In this document: in pieces, positions 51,092-60,081 of the stretch
Layout of the letters: every line of letters begins with the position of its first letter
How positions within the stretch are numbered: the first letter of the stretch is position 1
DNA from: Rhodobacterales bacterium
GTDB taxonomy: Bacteria; Pseudomonadota; Alphaproteobacteria; Rhodobacterales; Rhodobacteraceae
DNA: 64,000 bases
Direction: 5' to 3'
Assembly: GCA_026400355.1 (NCBI GenBank)
Contig: JAPLPE010000020.1
Coordinates: forward strand, 145,166-209,165
Translations under genes and position numbers: made by a program
The notes under the pieces: generated by a model
Seen by the model: the letters and a program-made list of their open reading frames with translations, nothing else
Database searches by the model: none
Told to the model about the DNA's origin: nothing

Positions 51092-52327
51092 GTGGCCGCC
51101 ACCCGCAAAGGCCGCATGGCCGCATGGATCGTGCCGCTGTGGGCAGAAGCCGCAGCAACGGGCAGGTCGGTTCTTCTGGCCTGGGCCATCGGGCCGGAAG
51201 AACTCGGCCGGGCGATGCTGCTGGCGCTGACCCTGCGGCTGGCCGAGATGGTGAGCGATATCGGCGTGGAGCGGATGCTGATGCAATCGCCCGATGGCGA
51301 TGCGCCGGGGATGATCGCGGCGCTGCAGGGTGCGGCGCTGGCGCGCGGGCTGGTGATGGCGGGGCTGCTCGTCGCCCTGGCCTGGCCAATGGCGTGGCTT
51401 TTGCCGGATGGCGCGGATGCGCTGAGCTATGGCGTGCTGGCGCTGATCCCGCTTCTGCGCGGGATGGCACATCTGGATTACCGCCGGGCCGAGCGCGGGT
51501 TCAGCTATGGCCCGCTGGTGATGGTCGAAGGTGGTTCGACGCTGGTCATGCTGGCGATGGTGCCGGTGTGCCTGTGGGTATGGCCCGATCACCGGGCGAT
51601 CCTTGGGGCGCTTGTGGCGCAGGCCGCGGCGCATCTTGTGCTGTCGCATCTGGTGGCCAAGCGGCGGTTTGCGGTGGTGTTTGACCGTTCAATGATGCGC
51701 AGTGCGCTGGCCTTTGGTCTGCCACTGGTGCTGAACGCGGTTCTGCTGTTTGCGATTTTTCAGGCGGACCGGCTGATCGTGGCCGGGTTCCTGGGCTGGG
51801 CCGATGTGGCGATTTATGGCGTGGCGCTGCAACTGGCGATGCTGCCTGCGCAGATCACCGGACGTGCGGCGCAATCGCTCCTGGCGCCGCGTCTGCGGGT
51901 AGCTTTTGCGCAGGGGAACCTGGGCACAGTGGCACAGGGCGCAATCTTGAGCCATGTGGTACTGGGCGCGCTGTTTGCAACGGGTTTCACGCTGGTGGCA
52001 CCGCTGTTCGTGAACCTTGTCTATGGCGAGGATTTTCACCTGATCATGCCGGTGGCCGCTGCGTTCGGCATTGCGGCGGGGTTTCGCATCCTGCGGACGC
52101 CTCTGTCGCAGATCGCGGTGGCGACGGACCGGACGGGTGATCCGGCGCGGGCGAATGTCCTGCGCGCGTTTGCCCTGATCCCGGCGACTGTTGCGGCCTT
52201 CATGGGCCAGCCTCTGGCGGTGATCGCACTGTTCGCGGCCATTGGTGAAGCAGCGGCGACGCTGCGGGCCTTTCTTCTTCTGCGCGGGACGATTGCCGCG
52301 CCAGTCAATTCCACAGTGTATGCATGA
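51092..52327 (+). CDS. Wzx-type oligosaccharide flippase
   Basis: Starts at GTG 51092, three bases after the pyruvyl transferase stop, or at ATG 51116. The 411-residue protein has 12 or so hydrophobic segments and a MOP-superfamily pattern: TLRLAEMVSDIGVERMLMQS, YRRAERGFSYGPLVMVEG, FGLPLVLNAVLLFAIFQADR, IYGVALQLAMLPAQITGRAA. It would flip the undecaprenyl-linked repeat unit across the inner membrane. Its stop overlaps the FrhB-like gene start by ATGA. Confidence 0.88.
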   Translation: MAATRKGRMAAWIVPLWAEAAATGRSVLLAWAIGPEELGRAMLLALTLRLAEMVSDIGVERMLMQSPDGDAPGMIAALQGAALARGLVMAGLLVALAWPMAWLLPDGADALSYGVLALIPLLRGMAHLDYRRAERGFSYGPLVMVEGGSTLVMLAMVPVCLWVWPDHRAILGALVAQAAAHLVLSHLVAKRRFAVVFDRSMMRSALAFGLPLVLNAVLLFAIFQADRLIVAGFLGWADVAIYGVALQLAMLPAQITGRAAQSLLAPRLRVAFAQGNLGTVAQGAILSHVVLGALFATGFTLVAPLFVNLVYGEDFHLIMPVAAAFGIAAGFRILRTPLSQIAVATDRTGDPARANVLRAFALIPATVAAFMGQPLAVIALFAAIGEAAATLRAFLLLRGTIAAPVNSTVYA

Positions 52328-53595
52328 CCCTCACAACCCTTTCCAATGATCCGATCACCCACACGGTTGCCTGCAATCTGTGCACCGGCTGTGGGGCCTG
52401 TGCGGCGGCGTTTCCGGCGCTGATCCGCATGGTCGATGACCCCGTGAACGGGCGGCGTCCGGTTGTGGCCCCCACCATGGCCGGGCTTGAGGCGGCCAAG
52501 GCGGCGGCGTCCCTTTGTGCAGGGTCGGGGGCGGACTACACGACGCTCGACCGCAAGGATGCGGTGGATCAGGACTGGGGTCCGGTTCTGGCAACCTGGG
52601 AAGGCTGGGCGGCCGATAAGGAAATCCGGCATCGCGGATCTTCAGGCGGGGCGGTGACGGCGCTGTCGCTGTTTGCCTTATCCTCGGGCGTGGTCGGCGG
52701 CGTGGCCCATATTGCGCCCCGGGTGAATGATCCGCGTCTGAACGAAGCGGTTATCAGTCGCGACCGGACCGGCCTGCTGCGCGGCGCGGGTTCGCGCTAT
52801 GCGCAGGCGAGCCCGGCGGAAGCGCTGGGCGAGATCCGGTCGGGCGAAGTGCCGGTGGCATTCGTGGGCAAGCCCTGCGACGTGGCCTCGGTCGCCAAGG
52901 CGAAGGCAGCTGATGCAGGCCTTGCGGCCAAGCTGCCGCTGACGATTGCGATCTTCTGTGCCGGTGCGCCGAACCTTGTCGCGACAGACCGTCTGCTTGA
53001 CCGTCTTGGCGTGCCGAAAGAGGCCACGCTTACCGACCTGCGCTATCGTGGCGATGGCTGGCCGGGGCTGATGCAGGCGCGGTATCTGGACGAAAACGGC
53101 GTGGAACAGGTGTCGGAAGGCATCCCTTACAGCGAAGGCTGGGGCCGCATCCTGCAATCCGAACGCCGCTGGCGCTGCCGGATCTGCACGGATCACACGG
53201 GGGCGTTTGCCGATATCTCGGTCGGTGATCCGTGGCACAACCCGCCGGCGGGCAAAGCGGATGCGGGGCGGTCGCTGATCGTCGCGCGGACATCTGCGGG
53301 CCTCAAGCTGATCGAGGATGCGATTGCGGCGGGTGCGCTGGTCGCCACACGGACCGAACGGGACGTGATCGCCAGGGCGCAACCGAACCTTATGGCCGCG
53401 CAAGGCGCGGTCTGGGGCCGGCGTCTGGCGATGCGGGTGACGGGCATGAAGGTTCCGGCGGACAAGGGTTTGCCGCTGTTCCGCTATTGGCTGCGGCTGC
53501 CGCTGCGCGAAAAGGCGCAGTCGCTGGGCGGGACGATCAAGCGGATCGTCCGGGCCAAGCTGTGGCGTCCGGTGACAGTGCGGGGGTTGATATGA
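52324..53595 (+). CDS. FrhB/FdhB-like (coenzyme F420 hydrogenase beta-subunit family) protein in polysaccharide locus
   Basis: The 423-residue protein has a four-Cys iron-sulfur motif near the start (Cys17, 20, 23, 26: C-N-L-C-T-G-C-G-A-C), then RHRGSSGGAVTALSLFALSS and LRGAGSRYAQASPAEALGEI, VAFVGKPCDVASVAKAKA, and RICTDHTGAFADISVGDPW. This is the FrhB N- and C-terminal pair. Members in EPS clusters are thought to reduce or modify sugar or pyruvyl residues rather than use F420, and often accompany pyruvyl transferases. The stop overlaps the acyltransferase start. Confidence 0.88.
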   Translation: MTLTTLSNDPITHTVACNLCTGCGACAAAFPALIRMVDDPVNGRRPVVAPTMAGLEAAKAAASLCAGSGADYTTLDRKDAVDQDWGPVLATWEGWAADKEIRHRGSSGGAVTALSLFALSSGVVGGVAHIAPRVNDPRLNEAVISRDRTGLLRGAGSRYAQASPAEALGEIRSGEVPVAFVGKPCDVASVAKAKAADAGLAAKLPLTIAIFCAGAPNLVATDRLLDRLGVPKEATLTDLRYRGDGWPGLMQARYLDENGVEQVSEGIPYSEGWGRILQSERRWRCRICTDHTGAFADISVGDPWHNPPAGKADAGRSLIVARTSAGLKLIEDAIAAGALVATRTERDVIARAQPNLMAAQGAVWGRRLAMRVTGMKVPADKGLPLFRYWLRLPLREKAQSLGGTIKRIVRAKLWRPVTVRGLI

Positions 53596-54563
53596 CACTT
53601 GGTGAGGCCATGCAGAACGGCCGGGCGAACAACGCCGGGCTAATCCGTCTGGTTCTGGCGGGCGCGGTGGTGGTGAGCCATGCATGGCCGCTGGCGCTGG
53701 GTCGCGGCACGGTCGAGCCGCTGGTCGGGCTGACGGGCCGGTCGCTGGGTTTCTGGGCGGTGATGGGGTTCTTCTTCCTGTCGGGCCTGTTCATCGCGGA
53801 AAGCGCATCCCGCCGGGATTCCATGACGTTCTGGAAGGCTCGCGCACGGCGCATCCTGCCGGGACTGTCGGTGGCGCTGATCGTGACGGTCGTGCTTGCC
53901 ATCGTTTCGGGGGCAAGGCCCGGCGTGTTTGACGGGCTGGTTTATGTCCTGCGCGGCGTAACGCTGGTCTCTCTGGAGCGTCAGATCGACGGAGCCTATG
54001 CGGCGAACCCCTATCCGGGGACGGTGAACGGCCCGCTTTGGAGCCTCTTTCACGAGGTTGCGGCCTATGGGCTGTGCTGGCTTGCGGCCAAGTCTGGTCT
54101 GCTGAGCCAGCGCGGTGGCGCGGTACTGATCCTTGTGGCGGCGGCGCTTCTGGCGACCATCGAAGGGCTTCCGGCGCGGCTGGATACCTTTGCGCCGCTT
54201 TTCCTTGCCTTTGCGATGGGGATGGCCGTCTGGCAGTTCCGGGCCGAGTTGCCCTTGTCTTGGGCTTTGTCGCTGATCCTTTTTCCGCTGGCAGCGTTCG
54301 GCTGGGCGCTGATGCTGGTGCCGTTTGTCTATGGGCTGGTCATGCTGTCCTGGGCCCTGCCTGCGAAGGCAACCGAGGCGGACCTTTCGTTCGGCATCTA
54401 CATCTATGGCTGGCCGGTGGCGCAACTGGTGTTGTTCGCGTTCCCTGGCCTGTCACCTGTCATTCTGGCGGTCGTGTCACTGATCGCCGTGCTGCCCTTT
54501 GCGGCGGCAAGCTGGTATCTGGTGGAACACCCGTCGATCCGCCGCAAGGCTCTGGTGGCCTGA
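53592..54563 (+). CDS. Acyltransferase family 3 (OafA/YrhL-like), EPS O-acylation
   Basis: ATG 53592 overlaps the previous stop (ATGA), giving 323 residues. NAGLIRLVLAGAVVVSHAWP carries the conserved R and H, and FWAVMGFFFLSGLFIAESAS the G-F-F-x-L-S-G-x-L motif. About ten membrane segments end with PFAAASWYLVEHPSIRRKAL, the typical S-W-Y-L-V-E-H-P tail. It likely acetylates the repeat unit on the periplasmic side. Frame start farther upstream (53232) would overlap the FrhB-like gene and is rejected. Confidence 0.9.
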   Translation: MTLGEAMQNGRANNAGLIRLVLAGAVVVSHAWPLALGRGTVEPLVGLTGRSLGFWAVMGFFFLSGLFIAESASRRDSMTFWKARARRILPGLSVALIVTVVLAIVSGARPGVFDGLVYVLRGVTLVSLERQIDGAYAANPYPGTVNGPLWSLFHEVAAYGLCWLAAKSGLLSQRGGAVLILVAAALLATIEGLPARLDTFAPLFLAFAMGMAVWQFRAELPLSWALSLILFPLAAFGWALMLVPFVYGLVMLSWALPAKATEADLSFGIYIYGWPVAQLVLFAFPGLSPVILAVVSLIAVLPFAAASWYLVEHPSIRRKALVA

Positions 54564-54567
54564 CACC

Positions 54568-55893
54568 ATGGCAATCGCGATGACCACGTCCGTCTCTGCG
54601 ACGAAGAAGAAGGGCACCATCTTTGGCGTCCACCTGGTCGTCGCCCTGTTCTTTCTGGGGATGATGCTGCCGACTTCGGTGTCGGTCAGCGCGGGCGGGC
54701 TGCGGTTGTCGGTCTATCGTGTGGTGCTGCTGCTGGCGTTCATTCCGATGCTGGTGATGCTGGTTGGCGGCAGGCGCGGCAAGATGCATGTGTTCGACGG
54801 GCTGATGTTTGCCCACGCGATCTGGGCGTTGTTTGCGCTGATTGCCTGGGGCGGTGTGCGGCAGGGGATTGAATCCGGCGGCATCTATATCATCGAATTT
54901 GCGGGGTCCTACCTTCTGGGTCGGTTGTTCATCCGTTCGTACGAGGACTTTGCCGCGATGGCGCGGGCCTATGTGATCATCGTCGTGGGCACGCTTCTGT
55001 TCACCATCCCCGAGGCGCTGACGGGCAAGCATATCCTTTATGACACGCTGGCGGGTGCAACGGGCGGGCCCCCTGCCCCGTTCATCGAGCCACGCATGGG
55101 TCTGGCCCGGACCTTTGGCCCGTTCGACCATCCGATCCTTTATGGCGTGTTCTGTGCTGCGGCGTTTTCGATGGCCTATTTCGTGGTGGCTGAACGGCAG
55201 CTCACGAATTTCAAGGGCATGGGGCTTGTGACGGGGGTTGGCGTGGCCACGTTCCTGTCCGCCTCGGGCGGGCCCTATGTGGTGCTGATGATGCAGGGCT
55301 TTGTGGCGGTCTGGCAGCGCGTGCTTGGCGATATTCAGGGCCGCTGGCAGATGCTCTTTGGACTTTTCGCCATCATCTATCTGTCGATCGACCTGTTTTC
55401 AAACCGCACGCCGTTCCATGTGTTCGTGACCTACTTCACCTTTTCGACCGTGTCGGCCTATAACCGGATCCTGATTTTCGAATACGGCATGGCCGAGGTC
55501 TGGCGGCATCCGTTCATTGGCATCGGGCTGGGCGACTGGGTGCGGCCTGTCTGGATGTCCGACAGCATGGACAATTTCTGGCTGCTGATCGCGGTGCGCT
55601 ATGGCATCCCGGCCTGGCTGTTTCTGGTGGCGCTGATGGGCGGTCTGATCTGGGCCGTGGCAAAGCGCAAGAATTTCCCGCCCGAATGGAAGCGGGCGCG
55701 GTATGCCTGGGCGTTCACGCTGTTCGGGATCACGGTGGCGGCGGCCACGGTGCATCTGTGGAACGCGCTGTTCGTGCTGTTCATTTTCCTCATCGGGTCG
55801 GGTGCGTGGATGTACGACACGCCGATCCCAAAGGCCGGACAGGCCGCGAAACCCTCCACGACCGGGTTCACCCCCGTCGCCCGTCTGTTCTGA
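54568..55893 (+). CDS. O-antigen ligase/polymerase-like membrane protein (Wzy/WaaL family)
   Basis: The 441-residue protein from ATG 54568 has 10-12 hydrophobic segments. GRLFIRSYEDFAAMARAYVI, RTFGPFDHPILYGVFCAAAF and AYNRILIFEYGMAEVWRHPF followed by IGIGLGDW match Wzy_C-type polymerase/ligase proteins, the last block lying in the conserved periplasmic loop region. It likely polymerises the repeat units flipped by the Wzx homologue. The gene follows the acyltransferase by 4 bases. Confidence 0.82.
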   Translation: MAIAMTTSVSATKKKGTIFGVHLVVALFFLGMMLPTSVSVSAGGLRLSVYRVVLLLAFIPMLVMLVGGRRGKMHVFDGLMFAHAIWALFALIAWGGVRQGIESGGIYIIEFAGSYLLGRLFIRSYEDFAAMARAYVIIVVGTLLFTIPEALTGKHILYDTLAGATGGPPAPFIEPRMGLARTFGPFDHPILYGVFCAAAFSMAYFVVAERQLTNFKGMGLVTGVGVATFLSASGGPYVVLMMQGFVAVWQRVLGDIQGRWQMLFGLFAIIYLSIDLFSNRTPFHVFVTYFTFSTVSAYNRILIFEYGMAEVWRHPFIGIGLGDWVRPVWMSDSMDNFWLLIAVRYGIPAWLFLVALMGGLIWAVAKRKNFPPEWKRARYAWAFTLFGITVAAATVHLWNALFVLFIFLIGSGAWMYDTPIPKAGQAAKPSTTGFTPVARLF

Positions 55894-55904
55894 AAGGCAG
55901 CATC

Positions 55905-56843
55905 ATGGATCTGAGCGTCATCATCATCAACTGGAACACGCAAGCGATGCTGCGGGACTGTCTGGACACGGTCTTTGCCGGGCTGGGCGACCTGTCGGCC
56001 GAAGTCGTGGTGGTGGACAATGCGTCAACCGACGGATCGGCGGATATGGTGGACGCGGATTTTCCGGGTGTTCATCTGATCCGCAATGCGACCAACATGG
56101 GGTTTGCGGCCGCCAACAACCAGGCGCTGCAGATTGCGCGGGGACGGCACGTGATGCTGCTCAATTCCGATACGCTGGTGCATGGGCCGGTTCTGCCTGC
56201 ATCGGTGGCCTGGCTTGATACGCATCCGCATGTGGGCGTGATGGGGCCGCGTGTGCTGAACGGCGACGGGACGGTGCAGGTGTCTTCCACTGCGTTCCCG
56301 ACGCTGGGCATGCTGACGCTGCAGACGCTGGGGCTGACCCGGTTTGCGAAGTTTGACAGCTATCGGATGACGGGCTGGGAACGTCGGAACGAACGCAAGG
56401 TCGAGGTGATCTCGGGCTGTGCTATGTTCGTGCGGCGCGAGGCGATGGATCAGGTCGGGCTGCTGGATGACGGGTTCTTTTTCTATGGCGAAGAGACCGA
56501 CTGGTGCCGCCGGTTCAGCGCGGCGGGCTGGGGCGTGGTGTTTGCACCTGTGGGCGAGATCACCCATTTCGGTGGCGGATCGGTGCGATCCCTGAACCAC
56601 CGGCGCGATGTGATGTTGACCGAAGGCACGATCCGGTTGCACCGCAAGCATGGCGGGCTGGCGGGCGGGATCGCCTGTTTTGGTCTGCTGGCGGTGTTCA
56701 ATGCGTCGCGTGCTGTCTTGTGGTCGGCTGCGGCGCTGATGCGGCAGCCCGGGGCTGCGGCGCGGGCGAAACATTTCTTTTCCGTGCTGGGTGATTTCGG
56801 GCAGGTCTGGCCCCAGATCGGACCTAAAGCAGCGAAAGCATGA
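55905..56843 (+). CDS. Glycosyltransferase family 2 (rhamnosyl-/WcaA-like)
   Basis: The start at 55905, after a GAAAGG site, gives 312 residues. GT-A motifs are clear: SVIIINWNTQAMLRDCLDTV, VVVVDNASTDGSADM, and MLLNSDTLVHGPVLPA (N-S-D variant of the DxD). VISGCAMFVRREAMDQVGLL with FFFYGEETDWCRRFSAAGW is the common G-x-x-M/F-x-x-R and E-D-x-D/W acceptor block of the dTDP-rhamnosyl-type GT2 enzymes. It adds one sugar of the repeat unit at the cytosolic membrane face. Its stop overlaps the GT4 gene. Confidence 0.9.
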   Translation: MDLSVIIINWNTQAMLRDCLDTVFAGLGDLSAEVVVVDNASTDGSADMVDADFPGVHLIRNATNMGFAAANNQALQIARGRHVMLLNSDTLVHGPVLPASVAWLDTHPHVGVMGPRVLNGDGTVQVSSTAFPTLGMLTLQTLGLTRFAKFDSYRMTGWERRNERKVEVISGCAMFVRREAMDQVGLLDDGFFFYGEETDWCRRFSAAGWGVVFAPVGEITHFGGGSVRSLNHRRDVMLTEGTIRLHRKHGGLAGGIACFGLLAVFNASRAVLWSAAALMRQPGAAARAKHFFSVLGDFGQVWPQIGPKAAKA

Positions 56844-58039
56844 AGGTCCTTCTGATCGCGCCCAATATCGACGGCACCGACGTGGGCGAGGCCTTTGTCG
56901 CCAACAAATGGGCGGTGGCGCTGGGTGAGCTGGTGGATCTGACGGTTCTGTCGTTCGAAAGGCCGGGGCGAAAGCCTTTGGCCGAACAGTTGCCGGGCAT
57001 CAGGGTTGAAACCTGGCCCGAACCGGCCTGGGCGCGGAAGAACGAGCGGCTGAACGCGATGTTGAAACCGGCCTGGCCGATGTTTTCATCTCATGTGAAG
57101 CGCTGGATCAAGGCAGCGCTGGCGCGGGGCGAGACGTTTGATGTGGCGCATCAGCTGATGCCGCAAGCGGCGCGCTATGCCTCGCCCTTGCGGCATTTCG
57201 ATATTCCCTTTGTCATCGGGCCGCTGGGCGGGGCTTTGGATACGCCGGAAGCTTTCAAGGCCGAGGCCGGGTCTGCGCCGATGTACACACGGTTGCGGGC
57301 GCTGGACGGGTTTCGCATCCGCCATGATCCGTGGCTGCGGGCAACCTATGAGAAGGCGGCGCTGGTGCTGGGCGTGGCGCCCTATGTGCAGGATGTGCTG
57401 GCGGGCGTCGTGCTCAGGCGGTTCGAGCCGGTGCTGGAATTGGGCATCGACGAAGTCGAGCCGTTGCAGGCAAGGCCGCTGGAGCCGGGCAAGCTGAAAC
57501 TGTTGCATGTGGGCCGTGGGGTGCGGACCAAGGGGCTGCGCGATGTGGTGCGGGCGATGTCCGCGTTGCGCGATCTGCCCGGTGTCACGCTGACCAGCGC
57601 GGGCGGCGGCGAGGAGATTGCCATCTGTCAAGCTGAGGCGGCCAAGCTGGGTATCGCGGACCGGGTGACGTTTCTGGGCAAAAGGCCACGGGACGAGATC
57701 GAAAACCTCTACCGCACGCATGATGTATTCATCTTCCCGTCCTTCCGCGAACCGGCCGGCGGGGTGCTGTACGAGGCGATGCGCCATGGCCTGCCGGTTA
57801 TCACCGCGGCACGTGGCGGGCCGGACTATATCGTGGACAGTCAGTCGGGCGTCCGGCTGCCAGTTACCGATCCTGCAACATTTTCGCAAGAAATCGCAGA
57901 ATCGGTTCGCATATTTGTACACAACCCGGAACGCGTTGCTTCCCTTGGCGCGGGAGCCCAGACCAAGGTTGCAACCGAGGGTTTGTGGCCCGTCAAGGCC
58001 AAGGGGATGGTTTCCCTATACGAACGGGTAGCTGGCTGA
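56840..58039 (+). CDS. Glycosyltransferase family 4
   Basis: The 399-residue protein begins MKVLLIAPNIDGTDVGEAFV. The C-terminal GT-B domain shows LLHVGRGVRTKGLRDVVRAM, IADRVTFLGKRPRDEIENLY, and FIFPSFREPAGGVLYEAMRH, the E-x7-E motif that contacts the donor. It transfers a sugar from a nucleotide donor onto the growing lipid-linked repeat unit. The last codons contain dyad site D, which may drive the next gene after a 140-base gap. Confidence 0.9.
   Translation: MKVLLIAPNIDGTDVGEAFVANKWAVALGELVDLTVLSFERPGRKPLAEQLPGIRVETWPEPAWARKNERLNAMLKPAWPMFSSHVKRWIKAALARGETFDVAHQLMPQAARYASPLRHFDIPFVIGPLGGALDTPEAFKAEAGSAPMYTRLRALDGFRIRHDPWLRATYEKAALVLGVAPYVQDVLAGVVLRRFEPVLELGIDEVEPLQARPLEPGKLKLLHVGRGVRTKGLRDVVRAMSALRDLPGVTLTSAGGGEEIAICQAEAAKLGIADRVTFLGKRPRDEIENLYRTHDVFIFPSFREPAGGVLYEAMRHGLPVITAARGGPDYIVDSQSGVRLPVTDPATFSQEIAESVRIFVHNPERVASLGAGAQTKVATEGLWPVKAKGMVSLYERVAG
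58015..58032. promoter_or_regulatory. EPS/H-NOX shared dyad, site D
   Basis: CCTATACGAACGGGTAGC, within the last codons of the GT4 gene, 148 bases upstream of the pssD-like start. A 140-base non-coding leader follows, unlike the overlapping junctions elsewhere in the operon. Confidence 0.55.
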
Positions 58040-58179
58040 CCCTTTGCGCCGCCAGACCCGCCCAAGGGATTTGAACCTCCCCCCTTGAGACCGCAACAAT
58101 CCTTTCAGGACAAAGATTTAAACAGGTTTCTACATTATCTCCTGAACTGTCAGAAACGATATGTCAGTCGAGTTGAGAA

Positions 58180-58653
58180 ATGTCCGGAAACCACAATACA
58201 CCCCGCCGCCCCCGCATCCTGGCCGTCGCTTCTGGCGGTGGTCACTGGGTGCAGATGATGCGGCTGCGCCCCGCCTTTGAGGGTGCAGATGTGCATTATG
58301 CGACAGTCGATGCGAGTGCCGCAGTCATGGTCGTCCCGGCGCCGGTATACATTTACCCGGACGCCAACAAGGATACCAAGCTGAAGCTGGTGCTTGCCGC
58401 AGCGCGGATGTTCTGGATCGTGCTGTCGGTCCGGCCCGATGTCGTGATCTCGACCGGGGCTAGCGGCGGGTTTCTGGCAATCAGGTTCGCCAAGCTTTTC
58501 GGGGCGCGGACGATGTTCATCGACTCGATTGCCAATGCCCGGGAACTGTCGGTGTCGGCCCGTCTGGCCAAAGGCGTGGCCGACCGGGTGCTGAGCCAGT
58601 GGTCCGGCGTCGCGCAGGCCACCGGCACCGAATTCGCCGGCGCGGTCCTCTGA
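58180..58653 (+). CDS. PssD/Alg14-like glycosyltransferase accessory subunit
   Basis: The 157-residue protein has RILAVASGGGHWVQMMRLRP at the N-terminus, then VVISTGASGGFLAIRFAKLF and MFIDSIANARELSVSARLAK, the Alg14/PssD pattern. Such a protein binds the membrane and acceptor and works with the separate catalytic subunit encoded next (PssE/Alg13-like), as in rhizobial PssD/PssE glucuronosyltransferase. It begins a new block after a long gap and dyad site D. Confidence 0.88.
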   Translation: MSGNHNTPRRPRILAVASGGGHWVQMMRLRPAFEGADVHYATVDASAAVMVVPAPVYIYPDANKDTKLKLVLAAARMFWIVLSVRPDVVISTGASGGFLAIRFAKLFGARTMFIDSIANARELSVSARLAKGVADRVLSQWSGVAQATGTEFAGAVL

Positions 58654-58690
58654 CCCGCCGCCCCCTTTGTCCTTGTCAGGGAAGACTGAA

Positions 58691-59230
58691 ATGATCTTCG
58701 CAACTGTTGGTACCCAACTGCCCTTCGACCGGATGCTGTCGGCCCTTGATGACTGGGCGGCCCGCAACATCAGCATGCCCGTGCTGGCACAGACCGGGGC
58801 AAGCGCCCGATCGTTTCGCAATCTCAAGGCCATTCCTCGGGTTGACCAAAGGACCTATGCCGAAACGATGGAAAAGGCCCGCGTCGTCGTGGCCCATGCC
58901 GGGATGGGCACGATCCTGTCCGCCGCCGAGGCGGGCAAGCGACTTATCCTGATGCCGCGCCGGGCCGAGTTGGGCGAGCACCGCAATGACCATCAGCTGG
59001 CCACCGCCGAGGAAATGTCGGTACTGTCGAATGTGACGGTTGTTCATGACGCCAAGGCGCTGTGGGACACGCTGGATGCCGTGCTGGAAGCCGGCGCGGA
59101 TCTGACGCCGGCGCTGACCCTGTCGGCGGGGGCCCAACCCCGGCTGATCAACACCATCCAGGATTTCATCTGGACCCAGGCCGCCCAGCCCCGCGCACGC
59201 GGTCTTGCGCTGCGGGGGCTGCGGGCATGA
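58691..59230 (+). CDS. PssE/Alg13-like glycosyltransferase catalytic subunit (GT28 C-terminal domain)
   Basis: From ATG 58691 the product is 179 residues. MIFATVGTQLPFDRMLSALD, VVVAHAGMGTILSAAEAGKR and LILMPRRAELGEHRNDHQLA are the classic GT28 C-terminal donor-binding motifs. With the PssD-like partner it forms a two-part GT-B glycosyltransferase. The following GT2 gene starts within its last codons (ATGA), showing tight coupling. Confidence 0.92.
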   Translation: MIFATVGTQLPFDRMLSALDDWAARNISMPVLAQTGASARSFRNLKAIPRVDQRTYAETMEKARVVVAHAGMGTILSAAEAGKRLILMPRRAELGEHRNDHQLATAEEMSVLSNVTVVHDAKALWDTLDAVLEAGADLTPALTLSAGAQPRLINTIQDFIWTQAAQPRARGLALRGLRA

Positions 59231-60081
59231 CCCGGTTGGGGACCATTCTGATCCCTGCCTATAATGAGGCTGCGGTGATCGCACGTACACTGGGCGCACT
59301 GCGGAAGGCACATGTTCACGACTTCTTTCGCGTGGTCGTGATCCCCAATGGCTGCCGCGACGATACCGCTGCACGCGCCCGCGCCGCGATGCGCGAGGCC
59401 GAAGTGATCGAGACGCCGGTGGCGAGCAAAACCCACGCGCTGAATCTCGGCTACCGGAATGCCATCGAAGGACGTCCGGTCGTTTGCCTTGATGCCGATC
59501 TTGAGGTTGGTTTGGCCGATCTGATCGCGCTGGTCCAGCCACTGATGCGCGGGACGGCGGATGCCGCCTGCGGACGGATGAAGGTGGATCTCAGGGGAGC
59601 GTCCTGGATGGTCCGGTCCTACTACAAGGCCTGGATGCTGAATCCCTATTTCGCGCGGGGCAAGTTCGGCGGGCTGTTTGCCCTGTCGGCAAAGGGGGCG
59701 CGGATGGTGTTCCCGTTGCCGCGCATCACCGCCGATGACGAATACATCCGCCGCGCCTTTTCGGGTCAACAGACGGCTTTTGTCGAGAATTGTTTTTTTA
59801 CCGCCCGCGCACCGCGCACGCTGGGCAGCCTGATCAAGGTGCGCCGCCGGTCTTTGCGTGGGGCCAAGGCCGTGTCCAGCGTGCGCCGCGAAGAAGCCCC
59901 AAAGGGCAGCGTGAAAGCCATGCTGTCCAAGGCCCTGCCGGAGCCGATGATGTGGCCGTCCATGGCCGTGTTCATCGGTGTGATGGCGGTCGTGCGCGTG
60001 CAGCTTGCCTTTGAGAAACCCACCCCCAAACCCGTCTGGGAACGCGACGCCACCACCCGTGAAGGTTCGGTGCAATCATGA
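59227..60081 (+). CDS. Glycosyltransferase family 2
   Basis: From ATG 59227 the protein is 284 residues. TRLGTILIPAYNEAAVIART, VVVIPNGCRDDTAARARAAM, GRPVVCLDADLEVGLADLIA (DxD as D-A-D) and PRITADDEYIRRAF are GT-A motifs; the last has the catalytic D-D-E-Y. A C-terminal hydrophobic stretch (MMWPSMAVFIGVMAVVRVQL) suggests membrane attachment. It probably adds another residue of the EPS repeat. It overlaps genes on both sides. Confidence 0.9.
   Translation: MTRLGTILIPAYNEAAVIARTLGALRKAHVHDFFRVVVIPNGCRDDTAARARAAMREAEVIETPVASKTHALNLGYRNAIEGRPVVCLDADLEVGLADLIALVQPLMRGTADAACGRMKVDLRGASWMVRSYYKAWMLNPYFARGKFGGLFALSAKGARMVFPLPRITADDEYIRRAFSGQQTAFVENCFFTARAPRTLGSLIKVRRRSLRGAKAVSSVRREEAPKGSVKAMLSKALPEPMMWPSMAVFIGVMAVVRVQLAFEKPTPKPVWERDATTREGSVQS

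Noticed and set aside
58040..58110. tRNA T-arm-like sequence on the minus strand (GGTTCAAATCCC)
   Set aside because: No cloverleaf, acceptor stem or anticodon arm can be drawn around it; the T-stem does not pair well.
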